Shown: positions 1 to 7,707 of the stretch, piece by piece
How the letters are laid out: each line of letters starts with the position of its first letter
Numbering within the stretch: position 1 is the first letter of the stretch
From: Selenomonadaceae bacterium
GTDB taxonomy: Bacteria > Bacillota > Negativicutes > Selenomonadales > Selenomonadaceae
Length of the DNA stretch: 39,222 bases
Direction of reading: 5' to 3'
Assembly: GCA_017484005.1 (NCBI GenBank)
Contig: JAFUTY010000001.1
Location: forward strand, 1-39,222
The notes under the pieces: generated by a model
The model's database searches: none
Seen by the model: only the letters and a program-made list of their open reading frames with translations
Told to the model about the DNA's origin: nothing
Translations under genes and position numbers: made by a program

Positions 1-183
1 ATCTCCGTAAAATCGGGTTGTGCAAAATCAGCAAGCAGATCTGTACAAGGAAAGGGATCGCCTTAAAGGATTTTGTACCGTAGGAACTACGGGAAGTTAA
101 GCCTGTGGAGACTCGGGATAGTCTCACGATGAATCCTGATCAATGAAGCAGGAATCCCGCGATTTCAATCGTGGGAGGTTCAA
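1..183 (+). mobile_element. Right-end fragment of an IS605/IS1341-type transposon
   Basis: Bases 22-183 recur in inverted orientation at the other end of the window with only a few differences. The fragment ends in a GC-rich hairpin followed by GGTTCAA, which is typical of the right end of IS200/IS605-family elements carrying tnpB. The host sequence that follows (from base 184) is rha coding sequence, so 183/184 is the insertion junction. The tnpB gene itself would lie left of base 1 and is not seen; no reading frame in bases 1-66 is convincing as a TnpB C-terminus. Confidence 0.8.
22..183 (+). ncRNA. Putative omega-RNA (reRNA) scaffold of an off-window TnpB
   Basis: In TnpB elements the guide RNA scaffold comes from the transposon right end and the guide from the adjoining flank. 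This copy ends in a hairpin with arms at about 156-165 and 168-177 (one G-T wobble), then GGTTCAA. The copy at the other end of the window has T-A replaced by C-G at a paired stem position, a compensatory change that supports an RNA structure. The guide would start at base 184 and so match the interrupted rha gene. The scaffold's 5' limit is not known; 22 is only where the two copies stop overlapping. Confidence 0.6.
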
Positions 184-462
184 ATACGCGATTTTGAAAT
201 CGAGAGCCTTCTTGCCAGTGAATCCCATCGCAAGTAGCACAAATCCATCGCGAGTCATGAAATATTCACGATTCGATTTTCCGCTCGAATCCTTGTACGA
301 GCTTTCGAAAAACCATGAATTTAACTGAGCGGAATTTTCCGCCGAGCTCAAAAGTCCGCGGATCTGCTCAAGAACATCCTTGTGATACTTGCCGAAAATT
401 TCAGCGACGGTGCGAGATGATGTGACTGCCTGCCCATTTCGAATGTGTACCAAATTCAACAT
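124..462 (-). pseudogene. Rha-family phage regulatory protein, cut by the IS end
   Basis: The first ~93 residues match the Rha N-terminal domain: VAEIFGKYHKDVLEQIRG near the start and MTRDGFVLLAMGFTGKKA before the break. The frame continues past FKIAY into the inverted IS right end (LNLPRLKSRDSCF) and stops at 124. Normal Rha proteins carry on with a second domain that is missing here. The ATG at 462 is preferred over the upstream TTG because AAGGAAGGA lies 9 bases before it. Rha proteins are phage or prophage regulators (Rha in phage P22-like systems interferes with growth in IHF-deficient hosts), which fits the phage genes downstream. Transcribed divergently from the toxin-antitoxin pair. 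Probably non-functional. Confidence 0.8.
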
Positions 463-515
463 CGGGATCAATCCTTCCTTTAAATTTGCAACATTATATC
501 ACATGGATTTTCAAC

Positions 516-544
516 TTGCGATATATTTCACATGAATGTAGAAT
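516..544 (+). promoter_or_regulatory. Probable promoter of the toxin-antitoxin operon
   Basis: TTGCGA (516-521), a 17-base spacer and TAGAAT (539-544) lie 25 bases before the antitoxin ATG. Two similar direct repeats, ATATCACATG (about 497-506) and ATATTTCACATG (about 522-533), overlap the region and could be operators for an autoregulating antitoxin. This is pattern-based only. Confidence 0.5.
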
Positions 545-569
545 CTCTCAAAAAATTGGAGGGATTTTT

Positions 570-782
570 ATGAATCAAAATGCAGATGTCATTCAAAAAG
601 ACGCGGAAAATGAATTGATGCCGACTTTGGATTCAGAAATGCGCGCTGAACTTCAAGCAATTCGCGAAGGTCGTTTCGTCGGTAAAACTTACACTGACAC
701 CGATGAAATGTTTCGCGATATTTTGGGAGAGGATTGGCGGGAGCGAAATGAAATTAACCGAGAAAACATCAAAACGGTATGA
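570..782 (+). CDS. Antitoxin of a YafQ-type toxin-antitoxin pair
   Basis: A 70-residue acidic protein; its gene overlaps the toxin gene by 35 bases. The ATG at 570 follows GGAGGGATTTTT, a strong ribosome site; the longer frame from 486 has no such site. The middle of the protein (REGRFVGKTYTDTDEMFRDI) resembles the toxin-wrapping C-terminal segment of RelB/DinJ-like antitoxins. A clear ribbon-helix-helix DNA-binding part is not visible, so the exact antitoxin family is open. Its role is assigned mainly from order (antitoxin first), overlap and the clear toxin downstream. It probably also represses its own promoter, where direct repeats are seen. Confidence 0.7.
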   Translation: MNQNADVIQKDAENELMPTLDSEMRAELQAIREGRFVGKTYTDTDEMFRDILGEDWRERNEINRENIKTV

Positions 783-1023
783 ACGAGATCTGCGAAGAAT
801 GCGCGATCGTGGCAAGGATATGCAAAAAATCTTCGATGTCATCAAACTTCTTCGCACTGGTGAGCCACTTCCGCCGCGTTACAAAGATCATCCGCTCAAA
901 GGTGAATGGTTTGGTTTCAGAGAATGTCACATCGAGGACGATTGGATTCTGATTTATCGAATCGATAAAGGAGAACTTCTACTATATCTTACTCGAACGG
1001 GAACACATGATGATCTATTTTAG
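748..1023 (+). CDS. yafQ: YafQ-family mRNA-interferase toxin
   Basis: A 91-residue RelE/ParE-superfamily protein. The C-terminal half has the YafQ pattern: H(P)LKGEWFGFRECHIEDDW-ILIYRI followed by TRTGTHDDLF. The two histidines, the Asp-Trp pair, and the His and Phe of the last motif correspond to the catalytic and binding residues known for E. coli YafQ, which cleaves ribosome-bound mRNA. ATG 748 is chosen because GGGAG lies 5-8 bases upstream inside the antitoxin gene; the translational overlap suggests coupling. Length matches the family (about 92). A terminator follows at once, so the two genes form a closed operon. It could stabilise the neighbouring phage remnant. Confidence 0.9.
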   Translation: MKLTEKTSKRYERDLRRMRDRGKDMQKIFDVIKLLRTGEPLPPRYKDHPLKGEWFGFRECHIEDDWILIYRIDKGELLLYLTRTGTHDDLF

Positions 1024-1028
1024 ACACG

Positions 1029-1068
1029 AAAAGATCCCCAGATCGCTTTGATCTGAGGATCTTTTTTT
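1029..1068 (+). terminator. Rho-independent terminator after the toxin gene
   Basis: Arms 1031-1043 and 1051-1063 (AAGATCCCCAGAT / ATCTGAGGATCTT) with a short loop, followed by T7. It separates the toxin operon from the phage-like genes. Confidence 0.9.
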
Positions 1069-1086
1069 ATTCGAAAGGAGTATTTT

Positions 1087-2553
1087 ATGCTTTCTAATAC
1101 TATGAGATTCGGTACAGATTCATTTTCTTTCAATCCACGTGGCTATATTGTGTCTAAAACGCCAATCGATACCACAGGACAAGCGACGATTAATGGATTT
1201 AGTATCGAAGGAGTTGAACCATCCGGCTCAATTCGCACAGCAGTATTTAAAATCGATGATTCATACTATTATTTCCCCAATATCGTCAATGGTGAGGCTG
1301 TTCCAGTCGAATTTCCCTACGAAATTACTATAGACAACCTCTTGAATTATGGAACGCCTCTTTCAAATCTTTCTACTATAACAAGCGTCTCTAATTGGAC
1401 AGGATTGCAAATTTATCCGATTATTGCACTTCAAGCGTCATCTAATGATTCCGCTAGTATTCCAACAGCTAAGATCGGAATCAAATCTACCTCTTCAACC
1501 GATCAACTTTCTAAAACAGAAGAGACTGCAGAGTATGAATTCGCTACAGAAATCGGATCTAAGGCATCAATCATCGATGTAACAGCAAAAACTACTATAA
1601 CAGGCTCAGCATCTATCTCAATTCGCGCTCAACTTCGAAATTCCGGCGAATGGTCATCTGATTATCAGCTTTCGGAATTAAAAACTCTTGAGGCTGAAGC
1701 GATAAAATTCAAAATCACTTATACAGTTTCCGCGTTAAATTCTGAAACAGCCAAAGTAGATAACATACAAATAAAATACTCTAGCGGAGGATCTGGCGCA
1801 GTTGCTGGTTATGAGGCAGATATAGTAACAATTGAGCAAAATTACGAAAATGGATTAAGATTTGCTCAAGCTACACTCAGACATAACAAACTTGTTGATT
1901 CCGAAATTGCCGCATATGTCTCTTTTAGATCTCAACAGCTTAAACGCAATTTGATCGAAATCGGTTCTGGCACAGGTGAAGTTTATACATATAATCTCAA
2001 ACCGTCGAATCAAGATGATAATGATGCGAGAGTTGATCCAACTTCGCTCAGAATTTTTGTTGACGGAATTGAAAAGACAGGTTTTAACTTCAATAGTGGC
2101 ACGTCTCAAGTCACTCTAGTCGCTCCTGAAAATTCAGTTGTCGCCGCGTCATATTTATACAATATCGAAGAAGAAATTTGGCGTGAAATGGAACTGACTT
2201 CTGTCGAACCATATAAAGACTCGGGATTATATGCGACGCGATTTGAATATTCGATGCCCGACGATGAAAATGGAAAACCGATCGCTTGCGTTAAATTTGT
2301 CTTGAATCGTCCGGCAGGGGATGTGACAAACGAATTTCTAGGAATTGGCACAGGATTGACACAAACATTTGTTTTGCCACATAAAGCGAGAATCGATACT
2401 ATAAAAATCCCGAATGCAGAGTTTTCTTACGATGAAGATTCCCAAATGTTGCGAGTTATTGCTCAAAGAGGCAATGATCTCTTACTTTCATACAGCTGGT
2501 CGTCTGAATCGCAAGAAATTCGGGGCTTTACAGTCGGATTTGCCGCTATTTAA
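1087..2553 (+). CDS. Phage tail-like structural protein
   Basis: A 488-residue protein with no enzyme motif or signal peptide that I recognise. It is rich in Ser, Thr, Asn, Ile and Val with short alternating hydrophobic segments, which suggests beta-sandwich repeats as in baseplate or tail-fibre proteins. A GSGTGEVYTYNL segment near residue 300 and a similar GIGTGLTQTFVL segment near 420 are two copies of one motif (G-GTG---T(F/Y)-L), suggesting a repeated jelly-roll-like unit. The ATG follows AAAGGAGTATTTT. The function is inferred from position in front of a coiled-coil fibre, a YvrJ protein and an endolysin; sequence identity to a named family was not seen. Codons are more AT-rich (TCT, TCA, AAT) than in the chromosomal genes to the right, consistent with phage origin. 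Confidence 0.5.
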   Translation: MLSNTMRFGTDSFSFNPRGYIVSKTPIDTTGQATINGFSIEGVEPSGSIRTAVFKIDDSYYYFPNIVNGEAVPVEFPYEITIDNLLNYGTPLSNLSTITSVSNWTGLQIYPIIALQASSNDSASIPTAKIGIKSTSSTDQLSKTEETAEYEFATEIGSKASIIDVTAKTTITGSASISIRAQLRNSGEWSSDYQLSELKTLEAEAIKFKITYTVSALNSETAKVDNIQIKYSSGGSGAVAGYEADIVTIEQNYENGLRFAQATLRHNKLVDSEIAAYVSFRSQQLKRNLIEIGSGTGEVYTYNLKPSNQDDNDARVDPTSLRIFVDGIEKTGFNFNSGTSQVTLVAPENSVVAASYLYNIEEEIWREMELTSVEPYKDSGLYATRFEYSMPDDENGKPIACVKFVLNRPAGDVTNEFLGIGTGLTQTFVLPHKARIDTIKIPNAEFSYDEDSQMLRVIAQRGNDLLLSYSWSSESQEIRGFTVGFAAI

Positions 2554-2572
2554 TCTTCCTTTAACAGGATTC

Positions 2573-2611
2573 GTGCGAAGTTTGCTAATTAAATACTAGC
2601 CTTTTTCGCAC
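2573..2611 (-). other. Structured 3' end of the internal tnpB, candidate IS right end
   Basis: Read on the minus strand, GTGCGAA (2611-2605, inside the last tnpB codons) pairs with TTCGCAC (2579-2573) across the stop codon, with an inner GCTA/TAGC stem. Right ends of IS200/IS605 elements and their omega-RNAs commonly form such a hairpin over the tnpB 3' end. It differs from the scaffold at the window ends. The exact element border (roughly 2555-2573) cannot be fixed from this sequence. Confidence 0.4.
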
Positions 2612-3850
2612 AGGCATGGCTGCGCTGCCCTTACACCGTCGAATGTCAAAAACACTTTCCGGCTTACATTTTCTAATGATATTTAACGCTCCATTTATAT
2701 CTGCATTAATCAAACTTCCGTCTGATATTCGATATAATCCGCGTTTAATTCGTTTTCCAGAAAATTGATATTCAGTTTCATCATTTTTTGAGTATATTGG
2801 AATCATATCATTATCAAAAAATGATGCTTTTGATGTATAAGACTCCTCTTGTTCGATGTATTCAATTCCGAACATCTGGCACTTATCTGAGATTTTTCGA
2901 CGTAATTTATCGTGCGGAATTTGAACAAAATTTTGATTCGTCTTTGCACCAAGATCAATTTTCCTTTTCCAATCGCGATTTGTTCCGATGACTATTCTTC
3001 CAATTCGATGTTTCAGACAAAAATCGATGATCATTCGCGCCGCGATGTACATTGCATGATCGATTTTTCGATTCCGTTTTCGAGTCATTTTGCATTGCCG
3101 CAACGTATAATCCTTGATTTTCTGCCGATCTTTGATGGATTGAATTCTTGCCATTCGCTTGTTCCAATTCTGATTTGTTGATTTTATCTGCCGACCGTCA
3201 ATGATTAACGAATCGCCGTCAGTTGAAACACATGTGGCTAAATTATCCAATCCTAAATCGATTCCGAGCGTTTTATCCCGATTTAAATCGCTTTTTGCAT
3301 CTTCAACTTCGTAAATGAATTGAATTTCGAAGAATCTCGCGTCAAAGCTAGGCACAATCCTAAACTCTTTGATCTTTTTATCCTCGAGTTGTTTAGGCAC
3401 TTCAAATCGAATATCAATCTTTTCATTCTTAAAATTTTTGGAAATTGGCAGTTTGAATTTGCCATCTCGAATTCGGATTTCCGTATGAATGAGGATTATC
3501 GGGAAAAATCCTTCTTTATCGAGATATTTGGGGAGTTTGACTGGAGAATCGTATTTCCCAGCCTTTTTGAGTTTCAGAAGTGCGAAAAATGACTTCATCG
3601 ACCGATCAACATAGCGAAGGATTTGTTTCGATGCGCCATCGCCGAGAAATCGATAGTTCATTTTTTCATGGAACATTCGCCAATTTTCAATTGAATTGAT
3701 ATATCGATTTTCGCGGATAAATGCTTGTCGCACATTGAATAACGCCTCATTGTATAGCGATTTTGAAAGTCTACACAGTGCACGGAGAATCAGAAATTCT
3801 TTTTGAGACAAATTGCGAAGTTGCGTTTTCATCACTCGATATTGTTTCAT
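2585..3850 (-). CDS. tnpB: TnpB RNA-guided nuclease, IS605/IS1341 type without zinc ribbon
   Basis: A 421-residue protein with an intact RuvC core: GIDLG (Asp198), the Glu-rich YIEQEESYTSKASF segment (about 331-344) and LINADINGALNI (Asp384). The usual CxxC zinc ribbon between the second and third motifs is absent and replaced by a short FSGKRIKRGLYR segment, a known TnpB subgroup. TnpB proteins are RNA-guided DNA nucleases encoded by IS200/IS605-group transposons. The start at 3850 follows GGGGAGGTGACGAG. No TnpA (Y1 transposase) is present, so movement would need a TnpA in trans. It lies antisense to and between two phage tail genes, so it entered the phage module. It appears full length and undamaged. 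Confidence 0.92.
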   Translation of the reverse strand: MKQYRVMKTQLRNLSQKEFLILRALCRLSKSLYNEALFNVRQAFIRENRYINSIENWRMFHEKMNYRFLGDGASKQILRYVDRSMKSFFALLKLKKAGKYDSPVKLPKYLDKEGFFPIILIHTEIRIRDGKFKLPISKNFKNEKIDIRFEVPKQLEDKKIKEFRIVPSFDARFFEIQFIYEVEDAKSDLNRDKTLGIDLGLDNLATCVSTDGDSLIIDGRQIKSTNQNWNKRMARIQSIKDRQKIKDYTLRQCKMTRKRNRKIDHAMYIAARMIIDFCLKHRIGRIVIGTNRDWKRKIDLGAKTNQNFVQIPHDKLRRKISDKCQMFGIEYIEQEESYTSKASFFDNDMIPIYSKNDETEYQFSGKRIKRGLYRISDGSLINADINGALNIIRKCKPESVFDIRRCKGSAAMPVRKRLVFN

Positions 3851-3962
3851 CTCGTCACCTCCCCTCTTTTTATGATATTTTAACACGCTAATCTGAATAT
3901 AAATAGATTCTCAAATATTTTTTCGATCCGAGAAACTTTGATTCGAAAGGAGTATTTTATAC

Positions 3963-4091
3963 ATGGGACAGACGTATTCTAAACCATTAACTCGTGCTCA
4001 AAAGGAACTTCTTGAACTTCGTAAAAAAATGGAAGAGGAGAAGAAAAAATCTCAAGAATCGGCTGAAAAATCCAATGAGACGCAAAAATGA
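3963..4091 (+). CDS. Small charged protein ahead of the fibre gene (42 aa)
   Basis: A 42-residue frame (MGQTYSKPLTRAQ then a Lys/Glu-rich helix) with a good ribosome site (AAAGGAGTATTTTATAC) and a 4-base ATGA overlap with the fibre gene, so translation is probably coupled. The 20-base leader ATTCGAAAGGAGTATTTTAT is identical to that of the tail gene at 1087. I do not recognise the family; a small helical tail or fibre accessory protein is possible. Confidence 0.65.
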   Translation: MGQTYSKPLTRAQKELLELRKKMEEEKKKSQESAEKSNETQK

Positions 4092-6046
4092 AGTATTTTC
4101 AAGAATTCGATCCCTTGCATCCAATCCGTTATGATGAAACGTTGCAAGTCAAAAATCGAAAAATTCATCTGTCATATATCCCGCTTGTCGATTCTGTTTC
4201 GATAAAGGGATTTCTGCAAGTTCAAACTCCATCTGACGTAAATTCTAATTCATTTTGGTGCGATTATCGCTTTGATGACGGTTATAGATCCTCTAATGCT
4301 GAGATTATTTTCGATTCCTCTGCTAATGATCGATTTTTAGAGATTTCCTATCTTGGAATTGGTACAGTTCTCCGTGCCGAAGATATGAATGAAGTCGCTG
4401 AATCACTCAATTCTCTCGATCAAACGCGTCAAGAATCTCGAGCTGATATTGAAAATCTTAAAATTCGAGTCAACGTTTTTAATGAAAATGCTCAAGAATC
4501 CTTGCAAAATCATAATCAAAATTCAGCCGCTCATCCTCAAATCCGTCAATCTCTTCAAGCTACTCAATCTGAAATTGAAACTCGTTTAGGAACATTTAAT
4601 GCGCGAATTAATGGTATTCAGAATCAAATTTCTTCTTATAATGATTCCGTTCAATCTCAATTCCTCAATTTAATCTCAATTTTCGAAGATTCTTTGCAAA
4701 CTATTGAAGTTCAACTCTCAAATCAGATTGAAATGAGTATAAATTCCCTCGATGATTATCGCGATGAATTCACTGGAATTTATAACTCGATCGAGCGACT
4801 AGGATCTGAATTTCAATCCGATCGTGAGTCTACTATTGCTCAAATTGAATCTATTTTAGCTGTTGAACGTAAATCTTACTCTACTACAATCAATAATGCT
4901 AAATCTGAGGCAATCTCTCGATCTTTAGCGGAATCTGAACGTATAAATAATTCATTAAAAGCCATTTTAGAATCTAAAATCGATTCCGAATCTGCAGCGA
5001 GATCCAATTTTCAAACGCAAATCGAATCTAAATTTGATTCTTTGGAGTCCACATTCAATTCTTTGCCTGCACGTATTGATTCAGAAACTTATTCCAGAAT
5101 TCAATCAGATAACGAGATTCGTGGATTAATTGTGACTTATCGAGACGATTCTGATGCTCAAATCGATTCTATCACTTCAAACGTCGCAAATTTAGCTAAT
5201 ACACTCTATCAAGCTCGGCAGGCAACTAATACTCAAATAGAATCATTGCGGGCGAATATTGCGATCGCTGAGGATCGAATGGTTATCACCGCGAATCAAC
5301 TTGAATCTCTAACAGCAACAAATAAAACTCTAACGGAATCATTAAATGCTGGAATTGATGAAATTGATTCGTTGAAAAATTCAATGGAGGAATATGTTGA
5401 ATCTCAATTTGAGCCGATTAAAACTGATTTCGCTCATTCTCTTGCCAATTTTGATTCTATTTTTACTGATTCTCTTAATTCAACAAATGATTCTTTGGAT
5501 TCTCTTCAATCATCTATTACGACTCGCGAATTTAATGTTGACCAATATTTTGCCAATATAGAATCATCTGTTGGTGCTGTTTGGGATGAATTTGATGTAA
5601 TTGCCGATTCAATTCAAGCGAATGCAGTAGGAATAGCGGTAAATAGTTCATCTATTGGTATTTTAAGCGATTATATTGAATCAATTGATACTTCTATAGC
5701 GAATTTAGATTCCGATATATCCTCACTTGATTCCGAAATAGATGAATTTAAAATAAATGTGGCGGAGGATTTTTCGAGTATAGATAATTCCGTTAGAGTA
5801 ATATGGAATCAATTTTCAAGCGTAGATACATCGATTAGAGTATTAAATACGTTTGATTCATCATTGCAAAGTTCAATTGGATCGGTGGATTCTCGTGCAA
5901 CGAATATTCAGACAAGCCTCGGAAATACCAATACATCGCTGAATAATGTCACAACTCGAGTAAGTAATCTAGAATCGAAACATAATCCATTCACATTAGG
6001 CACAACATCGTCGACTGTTAATGGTGCAATATGGTATGTATCATAG
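4088..6046 (+). CDS. Long coiled-coil phage tail fibre-like protein
   Basis: 652 residues. The first ~115 residues look globular (FWCDYRFDDGYRSSNAEIIF, then EISYLGIGTVLRAEDMNEV), and would attach to the tail. From about residue 120 to 640 the protein is nearly continuous heptad-like sequence rich in Ser, Asn, Asp, Glu and Gln with regularly spaced Leu/Ile (for example DSDISSLDSEIDEF), typical of trimeric fibres. It closes with a short non-helical end (NPFTLGTTSSTVNGAIWYVS). The gene is followed after 9 bases by a small beta-rich protein that could be a tip or receptor-binding subunit. Ser codons are mostly TCT/TCA, unlike the TCG-rich chromosomal genes. No enzyme motif is seen. Confidence 0.65.
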   Translation: MKYFQEFDPLHPIRYDETLQVKNRKIHLSYIPLVDSVSIKGFLQVQTPSDVNSNSFWCDYRFDDGYRSSNAEIIFDSSANDRFLEISYLGIGTVLRAEDMNEVAESLNSLDQTRQESRADIENLKIRVNVFNENAQESLQNHNQNSAAHPQIRQSLQATQSEIETRLGTFNARINGIQNQISSYNDSVQSQFLNLISIFEDSLQTIEVQLSNQIEMSINSLDDYRDEFTGIYNSIERLGSEFQSDRESTIAQIESILAVERKSYSTTINNAKSEAISRSLAESERINNSLKAILESKIDSESAARSNFQTQIESKFDSLESTFNSLPARIDSETYSRIQSDNEIRGLIVTYRDDSDAQIDSITSNVANLANTLYQARQATNTQIESLRANIAIAEDRMVITANQLESLTATNKTLTESLNAGIDEIDSLKNSMEEYVESQFEPIKTDFAHSLANFDSIFTDSLNSTNDSLDSLQSSITTREFNVDQYFANIESSVGAVWDEFDVIADSIQANAVGIAVNSSSIGILSDYIESIDTSIANLDSDISSLDSEIDEFKINVAEDFSSIDNSVRVIWNQFSSVDTSIRVLNTFDSSLQSSIGSVDSRATNIQTSLGNTNTSLNNVTTRVSNLESKHNPFTLGTTSSTVNGAIWYVS

Positions 6047-6055
6047 GAGAAAATC

Positions 6056-6481
6056 ATGTCTGAGCTAATAACGAGGATAAATGCTATAAATTATGCGATT
6101 CCAATGATTCCGGCAACACCAGCATTATTCCATTATTGTATTTCGAACAAAACATTTGCAGTAGGAGAAAATGATTCCGTAATCATCAAAACTTGTACAG
6201 AATCATGCACATATAGTATATCGATCACATTCAATTGGAAATCAGCATTACCGTCGAATGTGTATAGAATCTTTCGCGCAAAGGGATCATCGGGATCAAA
6301 TGTATTTAATGCGTGGTATAACAGTGGCGGAGGATATCGGAAATGGTGCAATGGGCAATCGAATTCGAATTTTGTGAGTGGATCAACGTTTCAAGTGACT
6401 TGCGATGATATTATTGAGATTGTTTTTAATACTGATAAAGTTGCTTGTACGCTTGAATTATTCGATATCTGGATATGGTGA
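6056..6481 (+). CDS. Small beta-rich protein, possible tail-tip subunit (copy 1)
   Basis: 141 residues, starting 9 bases after the fibre gene with AGGAG before the ATG. It shares its beginning (TRIN-----Y--P-IPA-----FHY) and its end (D-WIW) with the 151-residue protein at 7041, so the two are paralogs, though their middles differ widely. Composition (Ser, Thr, Asn, aromatic residues, several Cys) suggests a compact beta-sandwich. Conserved ends with a variable middle fit a receptor- or carbohydrate-binding module, but this is inference; I do not recognise the family. Confidence 0.55.
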   Translation: MSELITRINAINYAIPMIPATPALFHYCISNKTFAVGENDSVIIKTCTESCTYSISITFNWKSALPSNVYRIFRAKGSSGSNVFNAWYNSGGGYRKWCNGQSNSNFVSGSTFQVTCDDIIEIVFNTDKVACTLELFDIWIW

Positions 6482-6530
6482 AATTATGGAGGGATGGGCG
6501 GGGAGAATAGTATAAAAGGAGGTGAGAAAG

Positions 6531-6752
6531 ATGGCAGATTCGTCAAAAATGGTAATTTCATCGGAAATTGCAGCAGGCGGAATCACAGAAACGATCTCAA
6601 CGAGTTTTTCAGCGATTAATCCTGAAATTACTGCGGAGGATTTTGTGGCTTGTGGAAATGCGCTCGGATCTCTTTGCAGAGTTGAACCTGACTATTTTAA
6701 GCGCGTTGATACCACAATTTATACTCCAGATCAATTCGAAGGAGGTGATTAA
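6531..6752 (+). CDS. DUF1659-type small protein
   Basis: 73 residues. The pattern of a short N-terminal strand, a conserved TISTSFSAINPEITAEDF segment and a C-terminal tail matches DUF1659, a Bacillota family of unknown function nearly always found beside DUF2922 and YvrJ genes, as here. ATG 6531 is chosen because AAAGGAGGTGA lies at ideal spacing; the upstream GTG lies inside the ribosome site. Its stop overlaps the next start by one base. Confidence 0.75.
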   Translation: MADSSKMVISSEIAAGGITETISTSFSAINPEITAEDFVACGNALGSLCRVEPDYFKRVDTTIYTPDQFEGGD

Positions 6753-6970
6753 TGATGTCGAAAGTACTATCTGTGGCTTGCGATATGAATAATGGTACGA
6801 AGAAAAACTATGAAATCAATGATCCGAAGTCAAATTTGACATTGTCGCAGATTAATTCCGCATTTGATGTCGCATTTCAGAAAAATCTGTTTCAAATTGG
6901 AGCAGTAAAGCCGATTTCAATGATAGGAGCGACATATATTGAGACGATTCGCACCGATATCGTTGAATAA
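6752..6970 (+). CDS. DUF2922-type small protein
   Basis: 72 residues, partner of the DUF1659 gene upstream (one-base overlap, ribosome site GGAGGTGATTA). The features are those of DUF2922: NYEINDPKSNLTLSQINSAFD followed by GAVKPISMIGATYIET. Function is unknown in the family. A terminator lies directly downstream, which may reduce transcription into the second tip-like gene and lysis genes. ATG 6755 is an equally possible start. Confidence 0.75.
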   Translation: MMSKVLSVACDMNNGTKKNYEINDPKSNLTLSQINSAFDVAFQKNLFQIGAVKPISMIGATYIETIRTDIVE

Positions 6971-6987
6971 ATGAAGTTTTAGAATTT

Positions 6988-7026
6988 TTACGGGATGACT
7001 TTAGAGTTGTCCCGTAATTTTTTTTT
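6988..7026 (+). terminator. Rho-independent terminator after DUF2922
   Basis: Arms TTACGGGATGAC and GTTGTCCCGTAA (about 6988-6999 and 7006-7017) with a 6-base loop, followed by a run of T. The gene at 7041 starts soon after, so either this terminator is partial or the lysis genes have their own promoter. Confidence 0.85.
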
Positions 7027-7040
7027 GCGAGTGAGATAAA

Positions 7041-7496
7041 ATGCCACATTTAAAGACGAGAATCAACTCTTTAGAGTATATAATGCCATTAATACCGGCG
7101 TCTGGTGATGTATTATTCCATTATCAGATCAATACAACGACAGCATTTGAGCATAGTACGGCTGTTAAGACGGGATTAAGTGGAAATGATGCATGCAAAA
7201 TACTATTAACGTGGAGCTTTTCGATAGATTGGAGCAATTCAGATTCCACATATCAGCATATATTTTATGTTGAGAAAACAGATCAAACGTATCAAACATG
7301 TCGATTATTTCAGAATACAGGCGGAAATTTGAGATTATATACTTTAAACAACACAGTGCAAACGTTTGTAACGAATGCGGGATCGGGATATGCGGAGGAT
7401 GTATTGGGGAATTGTGAGAAATTGAGTATAGGACCACGGCGGACTCCAAAAGAAATAGTATATTTTCATTATTTGGATGTATGGATTTGGAAGTGA
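7041..7496 (+). CDS. Small beta-rich protein, possible tail-tip subunit (copy 2)
   Basis: 151 residues, paralogous to the protein at 6056: KTRINSLEYIMPLIPA against ITRINAINYAIPMIPA at the start, and both end in a D(I/V)WIW motif. The intervening part shares little, beyond strand-like spacing. Lies between a terminator and the YvrJ gene. The ribosome site (GAGTGAG) is weak. Function not recognised; see copy 1 for the inference. Confidence 0.55.
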   Translation: MPHLKTRINSLEYIMPLIPASGDVLFHYQINTTTAFEHSTAVKTGLSGNDACKILLTWSFSIDWSNSDSTYQHIFYVEKTDQTYQTCRLFQNTGGNLRLYTLNNTVQTFVTNAGSGYAEDVLGNCEKLSIGPRRTPKEIVYFHYLDVWIWK

Positions 7497-7500
7497 TGGA

Positions 7501-7707
7501 ATGGAAGAATCGATAATGAGGATGGTAGAGTCGATCGGAATCGCTGGAGCGACGGTTTTCTTTCTATTGTTCTATTTTTCGAAGAAGATCGATCAATTAA
7601 CTGATGCGATTAATAATCTAGTAGCGCAGATGGATAAGCGTGATCGAGAATTTGAGAAGAGATTTGAGCGTCTTGAGCGTGATATAGAGAGGAGAAATGG
7701 GAATTGA
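7501..7707 (+). CDS. YvrJ-family small membrane protein, holin-like
   Basis: 68 residues: one membrane segment (about residues 8-27, SIGIAGATVFFLLFYFSKK) followed by a charged, probably coiled-coil tail rich in Arg, Glu and Asp. This is the YvrJ arrangement, normally found beside DUF1659 and DUF2922 genes. The gene overlaps the amidase gene by four bases, and a small membrane protein coupled to an endolysin is the usual holin position, so a holin or spanin-like role is plausible but not shown. ATG 7501 chosen; the frame from 7477 overlaps the previous gene without a clear ribosome site. Confidence 0.7.
   Translation: MEESIMRMVESIGIAGATVFFLLFYFSKKIDQLTDAINNLVAQMDKRDREFEKRFERLERDIERRNGN

Noticed and set aside
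1..66. C-terminus of the off-window TnpB
   Set aside because: Open frames exist in bases 1-66 but none ends like TnpB, and the sequence is better explained as right-end RNA scaffold.
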